From UBA5972 sp964466385 (lineage in GTDB: Bacteria; Pseudomonadota; Alphaproteobacteria; Rhodobacterales; Rhodobacteraceae): a stretch of 20,015 nucleotides of DNA. Made by a program: the position numbers and the translations under genes. Below the pieces are notes generated by a model. It saw nothing but the letters and a program-made list of their open reading frames with translations. It was not told where the DNA came from and did not search any database. Location: the NCBI GenBank assembly GCA_964466385.1, contig CAYXNM010000037.1, positions 1 to 20,015 on the forward strand, read 5' to 3'. The number at the start of each line of letters is the position of its first letter. Positions within the stretch are counted from its first letter, which is position 1. Positions 7,832-15,461 of the stretch are shown here, in pieces.

Positions 7832-9058
7832 TCAAGCCGATTTCATCAGCCCATCGGCTTTAAGTTTGACCAACGTCTGATCCAGAGACTTCGCGGCGCG
7901 TTCGATTAACGTGTCGATTTCCGACAAGGTCAGCACCAGCGGCGGTGAAATGATCATGGAATCCCGGACGTGGCGCATGATCAGTTTGTTTTCAAAGCAG
8001 AAATCGCGACAAATTGTGCCAACCGTTCCCGGATCTGAAGCAAATTTTGCCCGCGCGGCGCGATCCGGCGATAGTTCCAATGCCGCCATCATGCCGCTGA
8101 TGCGCGCTTCGCCGACAAGGGGATGTTCGCCAAGCTGGCGCCATTTCTTGGCCAGATAGGGGGCCGTTTCCGACGCAACACGGTCGACGATTTTCTCCTC
8201 TTCCAAAATCCTCAGATTTTCAAGCGCGACCGCGCAGCTGACCGGGTGCCCTGAATAGGTATAGCCATGGTTAAAGTCGGCGGAATTCAGAACGGCTGCG
8301 ATTTCGTCGGACACGACCGAGCCGCCGATCGGCGCGTAGCCCGAGCTGAGACCCTTGGCGATGGTCATGATGTCGGGATTGATCCCGAAGGTTTGCGACC
8401 CAAACCAGTTGCCCGTGCGGCCAAACCCGCAGATGACCTCGTCCGCGATCAACAGGATATTACGCTCGTGGCAGATGCGCTGAATTTCGGGCCAGTAGGT
8501 TGACGGGGGCACGATGACGGCACCCGCGCCTTGCACCGGTTCCCCGATAAAGGCGGCAACGTTGTCTTCGCCCAGCCGGTCAATTTCATCCTCCAGAGCG
8601 CGGGCGCAGGCAAGGCCAAACTCCTCGGGGCTTTGGTCGCCGCCTTCTGCCCACCAGAACGGCTGGGCGATGTGGGTGATGTCGGGGATCGGCAGGCCGC
8701 CTTGCGCGTGCATCGGCTGCATGCCGCCAAGGCTGGCCGCGCCCATGGTCGAGCCGTGATAGGCATTGTGGCGCGAAATGATGGTCTTTTTGGTCGGTTG
8801 GCCTTTGGCGGCCCAATATTGGCGCACAAGGCGGATATTCGTGTCGTTTGCATCCGACCCGCCCGAGGCAAAAAANNNNNNNNNNNNNNNNNNNNNNNNN
8901 NNNNNNNNNNNNNNNNNNNNNNNNNNNNNNNNNNNNNNNNNNNNNNNNNNNNNNNNNNNNNNNNNNNNNNNNNNNCCATGTGTGAAGGGGTGTAAATGGT
9001 GAGCCGCATCAATGGATTGCAGCTCGTCCGTGGGCAGGTGGTTGAAAATCTGGTTCAT
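7832..9058 (-). CDS. Class III PLP-dependent aminotransferase (putrescine/polyamine-pyruvate type), interrupted by an assembly gap
   Basis: The start is MNQIFNHLPTDELQSIDAAH with a GAGG ribosome binding site seven bases upstream; 27 codons precede the N run. After the gap come FFASGGSDANDTNIRLVRQY, SRHNAYHGSTMGAASLGG, IGEPVQGAGAVIVPP, LLIADEVICGFGRTG (PLP-pyridine Asp) and DIMTIAKGLSSGYAPIGG with the Schiff-base lysine. These features match the SpuC-like omega-aminotransferases that move the amino group of putrescine or similar diamines to pyruvate. About 374 residues are visible against about 455 in the family, so about 80 residues are missing. The neighbouring PuuB-like oxidase and the decayed polyamine transporter support a polyamine substrate; taurine or beta-alanine transaminase remains possible. 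Confidence 0.88.
   Translation of the reverse strand: MNQIFNHLPTDELQSIDAAHHLHPFTHXXXXXXXXXXXXXXXXXXXXXXXXXXXXXXXXXXFFASGGSDANDTNIRLVRQYWAAKGQPTKKTIISRHNAYHGSTMGAASLGGMQPMHAQGGLPIPDITHIAQPFWWAEGGDQSPEEFGLACARALEDEIDRLGEDNVAAFIGEPVQGAGAVIVPPSTYWPEIQRICHERNILLIADEVICGFGRTGNWFGSQTFGINPDIMTIAKGLSSGYAPIGGSVVSDEIAAVLNSADFNHGYTYSGHPVSCAVALENLRILEEEKIVDRVASETAPYLAKKWRQLGEHPLVGEARISGMMAALELSPDRAARAKFASDPGTVGTICRDFCFENKLIMRHVRDSMIISPPLVLTLSEIDTLIERAAKSLDQTLVKLKADGLMKSA
8876..8975. other. Assembly gap of 100 N inside the aminotransferase
   Basis: Exactly 100 N, the usual placeholder for unknown size. The reading frame happens to stay open across 100 bases, but family length suggests a true gap of about 240 bp (a length that leaves remainder 1 on division by 3 would preserve the frame). 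Confidence 0.95.
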
Positions 9059-9116
9059 GTCGGGCCTCTGGTTGAAAAGGAAGTTTGCGCCTAAGATCGC
9101 GGTCGCTGGCGTTTGG

Positions 9117-9148
9117 GATCATAATATGATCAAATGGTACGCCGTCAA
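9117..9148 (-). promoter_or_regulatory. Aminotransferase-oxidase promoter with embedded GntR operator
   Basis: Read on the minus strand, TTGACG (9148-9143), a 16-base spacer and TATTAT (9126-9121) form a good sigma70 promoter about 60 bases upstream of the aminotransferase ATG. The spacer holds CGTACCATTTGATCA (9141-9127), and the -10 sits inside the perfect palindrome GATCATA-A-TATGATC (9117-9131). A 13-of-15 copy of the same element lies in front of the GntR gene at 9949-9963, so this is the probable operator of the local regulator. Confidence 0.68.
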
Positions 9149-9154
9149 CACGAA

Positions 9155-9817
9155 TTAAGCGGTGTCGGACCAGCCATGGCTGTCCCGGACGATTTGAAAC
9201 CCCTGATTGATATCAGCCAGGATTGCTTCCGCGACCAATTCATGTGCGCCTGACGCAATATGGTGCAGCGTTTCTTCGTGCTTGTCCTCGATATTCATCG
9301 TTCCGTGCTTGCCACAGATTATCCGCGACAAAGGCCCGAACCGCAGCCACAATGTTGCGGCGATCGGCGTGAGCACGCGAGAGCGGGCATGCGCATAAAG
9401 CGTGAAATGAAACTCGTGATTGAATTGCATGTACCCTTGCACATCGCCCGATTCGATGGCGAGATTTAGCGCGGCATCCACTGCGGCCAATTTAGAAACA
9501 TCCTCATTTGTCATGTTTTCCGAGGCTATTTCGGCCAATTTCGGTTCAATGGCGCGGCGTGCGAAGACCATTTCGGAAAAGCGCCGCTCCCCCATCATTG
9601 GCACCGTCACACGGCGATTGCCCTGAAACTCCAGCGCACCCTCGGCTGTCAGGCGGCGGATCGCCTCGCGTACCGGAGTCATCGATACCCCTAATTCGTC
9701 GACCAGTCCCTGAATGGTGACGGCCTGACCCGGTGCGAGATCACCGAACAGGATCTTGTCGCGAATGGCGCGGTAAACCGTTTCATGGGCCGGTTGCCCG
9801 ACTTTCAAACTGTGCAT
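9155..9817 (-). CDS. GntR-family transcriptional regulator, FCD (FadR) subfamily
   Basis: This 220-residue regulator has an N-terminal winged helix (about residues 11-75: ETVYRAIRDKILFGDLAPGQ, then VDELGVSMTPVREAIRRLTAEG) and a C-terminal helical FCD ligand domain with FNHEFHFTLY and EDKHEETLHHIASG. The start MHSLKVGQPAHETVYRAI at 9817 fits the family; the frame is open further upstream to 10096 but those 93 residues are low in family resemblance and cover the operator, so they are rejected. It probably controls the aminotransferase-oxidase pair 96 bases downstream and itself, because the same palindromic motif is found in both promoters. The usual final metal-ligand His of FCD appears replaced in ADINQGF; metal dependence is therefore uncertain. 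Confidence 0.9.
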   Translation of the reverse strand: MHSLKVGQPAHETVYRAIRDKILFGDLAPGQAVTIQGLVDELGVSMTPVREAIRRLTAEGALEFQGNRRVTVPMMGERRFSEMVFARRAIEPKLAEIASENMTNEDVSKLAAVDAALNLAIESGDVQGYMQFNHEFHFTLYAHARSRVLTPIAATLWLRFGPLSRIICGKHGTMNIEDKHEETLHHIASGAHELVAEAILADINQGFQIVRDSHGWSDTA

Positions 9818-9921
9818 TGGTTTTGGGGCCTTGCGTGATAGATGGTCAAGGTTCGGGTGGATTTTCCTGCCAGGGACGAACGGAAATCGTGGAATAACGT
9901 GGTCGCGTTCTAACAAAAGGC

Positions 9922-9967
9922 GTTTGCTCTTGCAAACATTTGTACTTTTGATCAAAATGTACGTCAC
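9922..9967. promoter_or_regulatory. GntR autoregulatory operator and divergent promoter region
   Basis: The intergenic region 9818-10009 holds no gene. It contains the palindrome TTTTGATCAAAA (9946-9957) framed by GTAC on both sides (9942-9945 and 9959-9962), and a second inverted repeat GTTTGC-TCTT-GCAAAC (9922-9937). On the minus strand GTGACG (9967-9962), a 17-base spacer and TACAAA (9944-9939) would serve the GntR gene. On the plus strand TTGCAA (9930-9935), 17 bases and CAAAAT (9953-9958) would face the transporter remnant. The palindrome overlaps both promoters. Confidence 0.6.
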
Positions 9968-10009
9968 GTTTTCGAGCGGCGTCCAACGCCGCGGCAAAGC
10001 GAGAGATGA

Positions 10010-10411
10010 ATGACGACAACCATTTCCAAGAGGGTGCGCGGCACCTTGCTGGCGTCGGTGTTTCCGGCAACACCGTTGCTTGCCGAAGCGGGTCACGTGT
10101 ACAACCGGTCCGATTATATCGACGAGGAATTGTCGGGCCAGTTCGAGGTGGAAACCAAGTTGCTGGCGGGGTCCACGGGATATGGCGTCGTTGCGCCTTC
10201 GGGCCGTTTCCTGTCACGCCGGATCTCGGCCGGAGCGTTCCAGAAGCTCGACATGTCAAAGCTGCCCAACCTTGTGAATGTCTGGAAGGACGTCGAGGTG
10301 CAGACCCCGATCTACCGATCCGCTGGTCATCCTGAACACGAATGGCGCGGTCTATATCGGGTTCGTTCACACCAATCTTCCGATCATGGTTCTGCTGTCA
10401 ATCCCGAAGCC
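10010..10411 (+). pseudogene. potF: Decayed polyamine ABC transporter: potF-like fragment fused to a potH-like fragment
   Basis: The plus frame from the ATG at 10010 gives a signal-peptide-like start (ISKRVRGTLLASVFP, ending LLAEA), then VYNRSDYIDEELSGQFE and ETKLLAGSTGYGVVAPSGRF, then AGAFQKLDMSKLPNLVNVWK, matching the N-terminal part of PotF-type putrescine/spermidine binding proteins. About 17 residues normally found between QFE and ETKLLAG are absent. Near 10317 similarity moves to another frame, where DPLVILNTNGAVYIGFVHT and NLPIMVL (10317-10400) match a conserved loop and helix of PotH-type permeases. The rest of potF, all of potG and the first part of potH are gone. The open frame to 10435 is only 141 residues, far below the about 360 of PotF. 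It is a deletion scar, not a functional gene; domain matches are from memory of the families. Confidence 0.78.
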
Positions 10412-10635
10412 AAAATGGGCCATATCCCGGCGTAAAACTGGGCCACTCGGTTTTGTTTTGATCAGCCCCCTGAAGCCAAAGTTCGCATCATTGACGTATT
10501 TTGCACCCCGGATTGCCCGCAATCCGGTTCGCGCCCGACCCTCACGTTCTCCCCGATTTCAATGATGCGAACTTTGCTTCCACGATACTGCCCCGTCTGC
10601 GGGGATATTTTTCACCAAGGGAGGCCCGGCCAGGG
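10412..10635. repeat. Intergenic region with nested inverted repeats, possible mobile-element remnant
   Basis: No gene is supported. Two near-identical direct repeats AAAATGGGCCA (10412-10422) and AAAACTGGGCCA (10434-10445) are 22 bases apart. GAAGCCAAA occurs at 10407-10415 and again at 10472-10480. A long inverted repeat pairs 10472-10494 with 10559-10580 (17 bases AAAGTTCGCATCATTGA perfect, then GAAGC after a one-base offset). Its 64-base interior contains a second palindrome CCGGATTGC-CC-GCAATCCGG (10508-10527). This looks like a small MITE-like or IS-end structure next to the transporter deletion. Confidence 0.55.
10591..10612 (+). terminator. Possible rho-independent terminator of the former transporter operon
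   Basis: CCCCG-TCTG-CGGGG (10591-10604) is followed by ATATTTTT on the plus strand. The orientation fits transcription from the decayed transporter rather than acetyl-CoA synthetase, which ends at 10636 on the other strand. Confidence 0.45.
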
Positions 10636-12585
10636 TCAGCGCCGGTTCATCCGGTTTTCGATCAGGTGTTCCACCACCGTCGGATCGGCCAGGGTCGAGG
10701 TATCGCCAAGACTGCCGAAATCGTCTTCGGCGATTTTTCGCAGGATGCGGCGCATGATCTTGCCCGATCGTGTCTTGGGAAGACCGGGCGCCCATTGCAG
10801 AAGGTCAGGTTTGGCGATCGGACCGATTTCCTTGCGGACCCAGCCTGACAGTTCGTTGCGCAAATCGTCGGAATAGTCCTCGCCCGCCATAAGGGTGACA
10901 TAGGCATAGATGCCTTGCCCCTTGATGTCATGGGGATATCCGACGACCGCAGCCTCGGAAACCATGGGATGGGCGACAAGCGCACTTTCCACTTCGGCGG
11001 TGCCCATGCGGTGACCCGAAACGTTGATGACGTCGTCAACCCGTCCGGTGATCCAGTAATACCCGTCCTCGTCCCGCTTGCAGCCGTCGCCGGTAAAGTA
11101 ATACCCTTTGTAATCGGCAAAATAGGTGGCGACATAACGGTCGTGATCGCCGTAAACGGTGCGCATCATGCCGGGCCAGCTGGCCTTCATGCACAGGACG
11201 CCTTCGGCCCTGGTTTCGGTGATTTCCGCCCCGCTTTGAGGATCAAGAATCGCAGGCTGAATGCCAAAGAAGGGATGGGTCGCCGAGCCCGGTTTGGTTG
11301 TGGTCGCGCCGGGAAGGGGGGTCAGCAGATGCCCGCCGGTTTCGGTCTGCCACCACGTGTCGACGATGGGGCGCGTTCCCTTGCCGACGATTTCGTTGTA
11401 CCAGTTCCAGGCTTCGGGATTGATCGGCTCGCCCACCGTTCCCAGAACCTTGAGCGAGGAAAGATCACAGCCCAGCACATATTCGTCGCCCTGCGCCATC
11501 AGCGCCCGAATGGCCGTCGGGGCGGTGTAGAACTGGCTGACCTTGTGTTTGTCGCACACTTGCCAGAATCGCGAGGCATCGGGATAGGTCGGCACACCCT
11601 CGAACATCAGGGTTGTCGCGCCGTTCGCAAGCGGACCATAGACGATATAGCTGTGCCCCGTGACCCAGCCCACGTCTGCTGTGCACCAGAAGACATCGCC
11701 GTCATGGTAATCAAAGACTAGCTCATGCGTCATGGCCGCATAGACGAGGTATCCGCCGCTTGTGTGCACGACACCTTTGGGCTGGCCGGTGGACCCGGAC
11801 GTGTAAAGGATGAAAAGAGGGTCCTCTGCATTCATCGCTTCGGGCGGGCAAGTGGCGTCAGCCCCGGCCATGAGCGTTGAATAGGCGTAGTCGCGCCCTT
11901 CCTTCATGGGCACATCGGCCCCGGTTCGTTCCACAACCAGCGTCTGGACATCGCCACAGATCGCAAGGGCTGCGTCGACGTTGGTCTTGAGCGGGGTGTT
12001 GCGCCCGCCACGTGGCGCCTCGTCAGCGGTGACGACCAGCGATGCGGTGCACCCGGCAACGCGGGCCGCCAGCGCTTCGGGCGAGAAGCCCGCGAACACG
12101 ACGGAATGGACCGCGCCGATACGCGCGCAAGCCAGCATGGCGTAAGCGGCTTCGGGGATCATCGGCATGTAAAGGACAACCCGATCGCCCTTTTTGATGC
12201 CGAGGGTCTTGTAGACATTGGCAAGTCTGGAAACCTCGGCGTGCAGTTCGCCATAGCTGACATGGCGTGACGGGGCGGCCGGATCGTCTGATTCCCACAG
12301 GATTGCCGTTTGCGATTCCCGTTTCTCCAGATGGCGGTCGATGCAATTGGCCGAAACGTTCAGTTCGCCGTCTTCGTACCATTTGACCGACACATCGGGG
12401 TAGGCGAAGCTGGCGTTTTCCACCTTTGTATAGGGTTTCATCCAGTCAAGACGTTTGCCCGCTTCGCCCCAGAACGCGTCGGGGTCCGAAACCGAAGCCG
12501 CATACAATTCCGAATACCTGGCGTGGTCGATCAGCGCATTGCTGACAAAATCGGCGGAAGGGGCGTATGTTTTGTTGGCAGTCAT
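10636..12585 (-). CDS. acs: Acetyl-CoA synthetase (AMP-forming)
   Basis: This 649-residue enzyme converts acetate, ATP and CoA to acetyl-CoA, AMP and pyrophosphate in the cytoplasm. The phosphate loop YTSGSTGQPKG is at 261-271, the acetate-pocket and adenine motif DTWWQTETGG at 409-418, TGD at 498-500, and the acetylatable lysine Lys609 in RSGKIMRR; Trp in WWQTETGG is the residue that limits the pocket to acetate or propionate. The start MTANKTYAPS at 12585 is preceded by AGGA five bases away; a frame-extending ATG at 12612 lacks this. It lies 106 bases downstream of livF and in the same direction, suggesting that transport and activation genes work together. Confidence 0.97.
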   Translation of the reverse strand: MTANKTYAPSADFVSNALIDHARYSELYAASVSDPDAFWGEAGKRLDWMKPYTKVENASFAYPDVSVKWYEDGELNVSANCIDRHLEKRESQTAILWESDDPAAPSRHVSYGELHAEVSRLANVYKTLGIKKGDRVVLYMPMIPEAAYAMLACARIGAVHSVVFAGFSPEALAARVAGCTASLVVTADEAPRGGRNTPLKTNVDAALAICGDVQTLVVERTGADVPMKEGRDYAYSTLMAGADATCPPEAMNAEDPLFILYTSGSTGQPKGVVHTSGGYLVYAAMTHELVFDYHDGDVFWCTADVGWVTGHSYIVYGPLANGATTLMFEGVPTYPDASRFWQVCDKHKVSQFYTAPTAIRALMAQGDEYVLGCDLSSLKVLGTVGEPINPEAWNWYNEIVGKGTRPIVDTWWQTETGGHLLTPLPGATTTKPGSATHPFFGIQPAILDPQSGAEITETRAEGVLCMKASWPGMMRTVYGDHDRYVATYFADYKGYYFTGDGCKRDEDGYYWITGRVDDVINVSGHRMGTAEVESALVAHPMVSEAAVVGYPHDIKGQGIYAYVTLMAGEDYSDDLRNELSGWVRKEIGPIAKPDLLQWAPGLPKTRSGKIMRRILRKIAEDDFGSLGDTSTLADPTVVEHLIENRMNRR

Positions 12586-12691
12586 GTTTCCTGGGTCCCG
12601 TCTTGGTGTCATTTGGGGGGCTGTTCGCCCGTTTCTCGCGATTCAGGGGCGAAACGTCCCATGAAACAACAGTGTTATTAACGAATAAGTT

Positions 12692-13441
12692 TCAGATGGC
12701 CAGATATTCGTGGCGCAGACTCTCATTGTCCAGTACCTCTTTCGCGGTTCCGTCAAAGACGACCTTGCCAGTGTCAAGGATGACGGCTCGGTCCGCCAGG
12801 TTGAGCGCGGCAACGGCGTTCTGTTCCACGATGATGGTGGTGATACCCTGATCCTTGATGATGCGCAGGGTCTTCTCGATTTCCTGCACGATCACGGGGG
12901 CCAGCCCTTCGTAAGGTTCATCCAGCAACAAGACCTTGATGTCGCGCGCCAGCGCGCGCCCGATGGCCAGCATTTGCTGTTCACCGCCGGATAGGGTTGT
13001 GCCTTCCTGCTTGCGGCGTTCCGCAAGGCGGGGGAACAAATCGTAAATCCGGTCCAGCGACCAACCCATGGGGGGGGCGATCTGGGCAAGCTGGATGTTT
13101 TCCTCGACCGTTAGGCCCTGTATGATGCGGCGGTCCTCCGGAACGAGGCCGATGCCTGCCCGTGCGGCCTGAAAGGCCTGCATCGAATGCAGCCCCTGAT
13201 GGTCAAGCCAGACTTCACCATGCGTCAGAACCGGGTCGTCCAGACGCGCGATGGTGCGCAGGGTCGAGGTCTTGCCCGCCCCGTTGCGCCCCAGCAGCGC
13301 CAGGATTTCGCCTTCGTGAACGTTAAAGCTGACACCCTGCACGATGTAGCTTTCGCCGTAATAGGCGTGGATGTCGTAAACCGAGAAATACGCGGGTGCG
13401 CTCGCGTTCTGGTTCGCGGACACTGCCAGGGATGCGGTCAT
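12692..13441 (-). CDS. livF: ABC transporter ATP-binding protein, LivF family
   Basis: This 249-residue ATPase has Walker A GRNGAGKT (51-58), the signature LSGGEQ (150-155), Walker B VLLLDEP (170-176) and EGLAP after it, the LivF hallmark. It energises a Liv/HAAT-type importer together with LivG. About 18 extra N-terminal residues (MTASLAVSANQNASAPAY) precede the first strand. AAAAGG lies nine bases upstream of the ATG, and only 13 bases separate it from livG. The product ends HEYLAI, a normal LivF-type C-terminus. Transport substrate is not defined by this subunit. Confidence 0.95.
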   Translation of the reverse strand: MTASLAVSANQNASAPAYFSVYDIHAYYGESYIVQGVSFNVHEGEILALLGRNGAGKTSTLRTIARLDDPVLTHGEVWLDHQGLHSMQAFQAARAGIGLVPEDRRIIQGLTVEENIQLAQIAPPMGWSLDRIYDLFPRLAERRKQEGTTLSGGEQQMLAIGRALARDIKVLLLDEPYEGLAPVIVQEIEKTLRIIKDQGITTIIVEQNAVAALNLADRAVILDTGKVVFDGTAKEVLDNESLRHEYLAI

Positions 13442-13454
13442 TGCTTACACCTTT

Positions 13455-14210
13455 TCATTGCGTCGTGCCGAGATAGGCCTCCTGAACGCGGGGATGGCCC
13501 TTGATATTTTCCGGCACATCCTCGACGATCGGTGTGCCCTGCGCGAGCACGGTGATTTTTTCCGCCAGACTGAAGACGACGTGCATGTCATGTTCGATAA
13601 TGGCCATGGTGATGTCGCGGTTTTCCTTGATCTCTTTCAACAGATCGATCGTGTTGTTGGTGTCCGCGCGCGCCATGCCCGCTGTCGGTTCGTCCAGCAG
13701 CAGCAATTTTGGGTCCTGCGCCAGACACATCGCCATCTCCAGGCGCCGTTTGTCGCCGCGTGAAAGGCTGGCGGAATGCATGTCCCTCTTGTCCTGCATG
13801 TTCACGTCAATCAGCATTTCTTCCGCTTTGTCGGCGATTTCCGCCTCATTGCGAACGGTTTCGAGCGCGTGCATGCGAAACGCGCCGTCACGCTTGGCGA
13901 AACAGGGGATCATGACGTTCTCAAGGACACTGAGATCAGCGAATATTTCCGGCGTCTGAAAAACCCGGCTGACACCCAGCTGGTTGATGAGATGTGGTTT
14001 CAGGCCCAGCAACGAATGATCGTTGAACGTCACGGATCCGGTATCGGGAATGAGCTTGCCCACGAAACAGTTGAGCAGCGTTGATTTGCCCGCCCCGTTC
14101 GGGCCGATGATGGCGTGCACCGTGTTTTCGGCCACGCTGAGGTTGACGTTTTCCAGCGCCTGCAAGCCGCCGAAACGCTTGGAGACTCCCTTGACTTCAA
14201 GAATACCCAT
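13455..14210 (-). CDS. livG: ABC transporter ATP-binding protein, LivG family
   Basis: This 251-residue ATPase has Walker A GPNGAGKS (36-43), Walker B LLLLDEP (169-175), the TAGMA stretch after it and a C-terminal region ending VQEAYLGTTQ as in LivG. The ABC signature is unusual: LSRGDKR at 149-155 in place of LSxGQ/E. The start has GGAG seven bases upstream and is 21 bases from the end of livM. It pairs with LivF on the cytoplasmic face of the importer. Confidence 0.94.
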   Translation of the reverse strand: MGILEVKGVSKRFGGLQALENVNLSVAENTVHAIIGPNGAGKSTLLNCFVGKLIPDTGSVTFNDHSLLGLKPHLINQLGVSRVFQTPEIFADLSVLENVMIPCFAKRDGAFRMHALETVRNEAEIADKAEEMLIDVNMQDKRDMHSASLSRGDKRRLEMAMCLAQDPKLLLLDEPTAGMARADTNNTIDLLKEIKENRDITMAIIEHDMHVVFSLAEKITVLAQGTPIVEDVPENIKGHPRVQEAYLGTTQ

Positions 14211-14231
14211 GGTGTGCTCCGTTATCCGGCG

Positions 14232-15458
14232 TCATTCGGCGACATGCGCGGCAGGTTTGGGTTGATGCTGTTCATCCTTGCGTTCCTTGCGCCTGCGGAA
14301 AAGGTTGCCGATGCGCTGCCCCCCTTCGACCAGCCCGCCGGGCAGGAAGATCACGACCAGCATGAACAGTCCGCCGAGCGTCAGGTGCCAGCCCTTGCCG
14401 ACGAACGGATGGACGAGCGTGACGATCAGGTCTTCCAGCCCGTCAGGAAGGACGGAAAACCAGCCGTGCAGGACCGTGTCATTGATCTTGGAGAAGATGT
14501 TTTCAAAATATTTGATGAACCCGGCCCCGAGAACCGGTCCGACCAGGGTTCCGGCACCGCCCAGGATCGTCATCAGAACAATCTCGCCCGAAGCCGTCCA
14601 CTGCATTCTTTCGGCCCCCGCAAGCGGGTCCATCGACGCCAGCAACCCCCCGGCAAGTCCCGCGTACATCCCCGAAATGACAAAAGCCGCAAGCGTATAG
14701 GGGCGCGTGTTGATCCCCGTGTAATTCAGCCGCGTCTGATTGGTCTTGACCGCCCGCAGCATCAGTCCAAAGGGCGAGCGGAAGATGCGCATCGCGACAT
14801 AAAAGGAAAGCAGCATGATCAGCGCAGATACATAATAACCCATGGAAAACTGGAACAGCCAGTTGCCCAGTTCCAGACGGAACGTGTCGCGCATCTCAAA
14901 ACCGTTAAACCAGTTGGGTGAAAACAGATAGGTCGAAGGCAGCGAGCCCGAGGTGTTGGTGGCGTCCAGAATGCGCGGATCCTTGAGCGACAGCTGCAAC
15001 CCGGTTTCACCATTGGTGATGGGCGTCAGAACCGAGTAGGCGAGATTGTAACTCATCTGCGCGAAGGCCAGCGTGAGGATGGAAAAATAGATGCCAGAGC
15101 GCCGCAGGCTGATATATCCGATCAAGAGCGCGAACAGCCCCGATACGATCACGGCCAGAATGATGCCGGGAATGACATTCATGCTCAGAAGCTTGAACAT
15201 CCAGACGGCGGAATAGCTGCCAACCCCCAGAAAGGCCGCGTGCCCGAACGAGAGATACCCGGTCAGCCCAAAGAGGATGTTGAACCCGATGGCCAGAATG
15301 CCGAAGATCACGAAACGCTGCATGAGATCGGGGTAACCCGCGTTGAATTGGGCCAGACCGCTGCCTTCCTGAAAGGGTTGCAGCAGGAAGGGCGCCAGGA
15401 GCGTCATGGCGGCAACGATCACAAGGATCATCCGGTCTCTGGATGTCAGTTTTTGCAT
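14232..15458 (-). CDS. livM: ABC transporter permease, LivM family
   Basis: This 408-residue polytopic membrane protein has the LivM conserved sequence NILFGLTGYLSFGHAAFLG near residues 60-78 and later TILGGAGTLVGPVLGA before the C-terminal helices. It is longer than most LivM proteins because of a non-membrane segment (about residues 147-200, including ILDATNTSGSLPSTYLFSP) that probably faces the periplasm. A charged tail with FRRRKERKDEQ ends it in the cytoplasm. It is three bases downstream of livH with GGAGG eight bases before the ATG. Its partner LivH also carries an extra loop, which suggests a distinct Liv/HAAT subfamily. Confidence 0.94.
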   Translation of the reverse strand: MQKLTSRDRMILVIVAAMTLLAPFLLQPFQEGSGLAQFNAGYPDLMQRFVIFGILAIGFNILFGLTGYLSFGHAAFLGVGSYSAVWMFKLLSMNVIPGIILAVIVSGLFALLIGYISLRRSGIYFSILTLAFAQMSYNLAYSVLTPITNGETGLQLSLKDPRILDATNTSGSLPSTYLFSPNWFNGFEMRDTFRLELGNWLFQFSMGYYVSALIMLLSFYVAMRIFRSPFGLMLRAVKTNQTRLNYTGINTRPYTLAAFVISGMYAGLAGGLLASMDPLAGAERMQWTASGEIVLMTILGGAGTLVGPVLGAGFIKYFENIFSKINDTVLHGWFSVLPDGLEDLIVTLVHPFVGKGWHLTLGGLFMLVVIFLPGGLVEGGQRIGNLFRRRKERKDEQHQPKPAAHVAE

Positions 15459-15461
15459 CCC

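Noticed and set aside
9818..10096. Upstream extension of the GntR gene by 93 codons
   Set aside because: The extension covers the palindromic operator, lacks family similarity and contains scattered Cys/Arg typical of translated non-coding DNA; the ATG at 9817 gives the normal length.
12613..12691. Terminator or separate promoter between livF and acs
   Set aside because: Only a six-base TGAAAC/GTTTCA pairing and the small GTTATTAAC palindrome are present, with no clear stem plus T-run or well-matched promoter.
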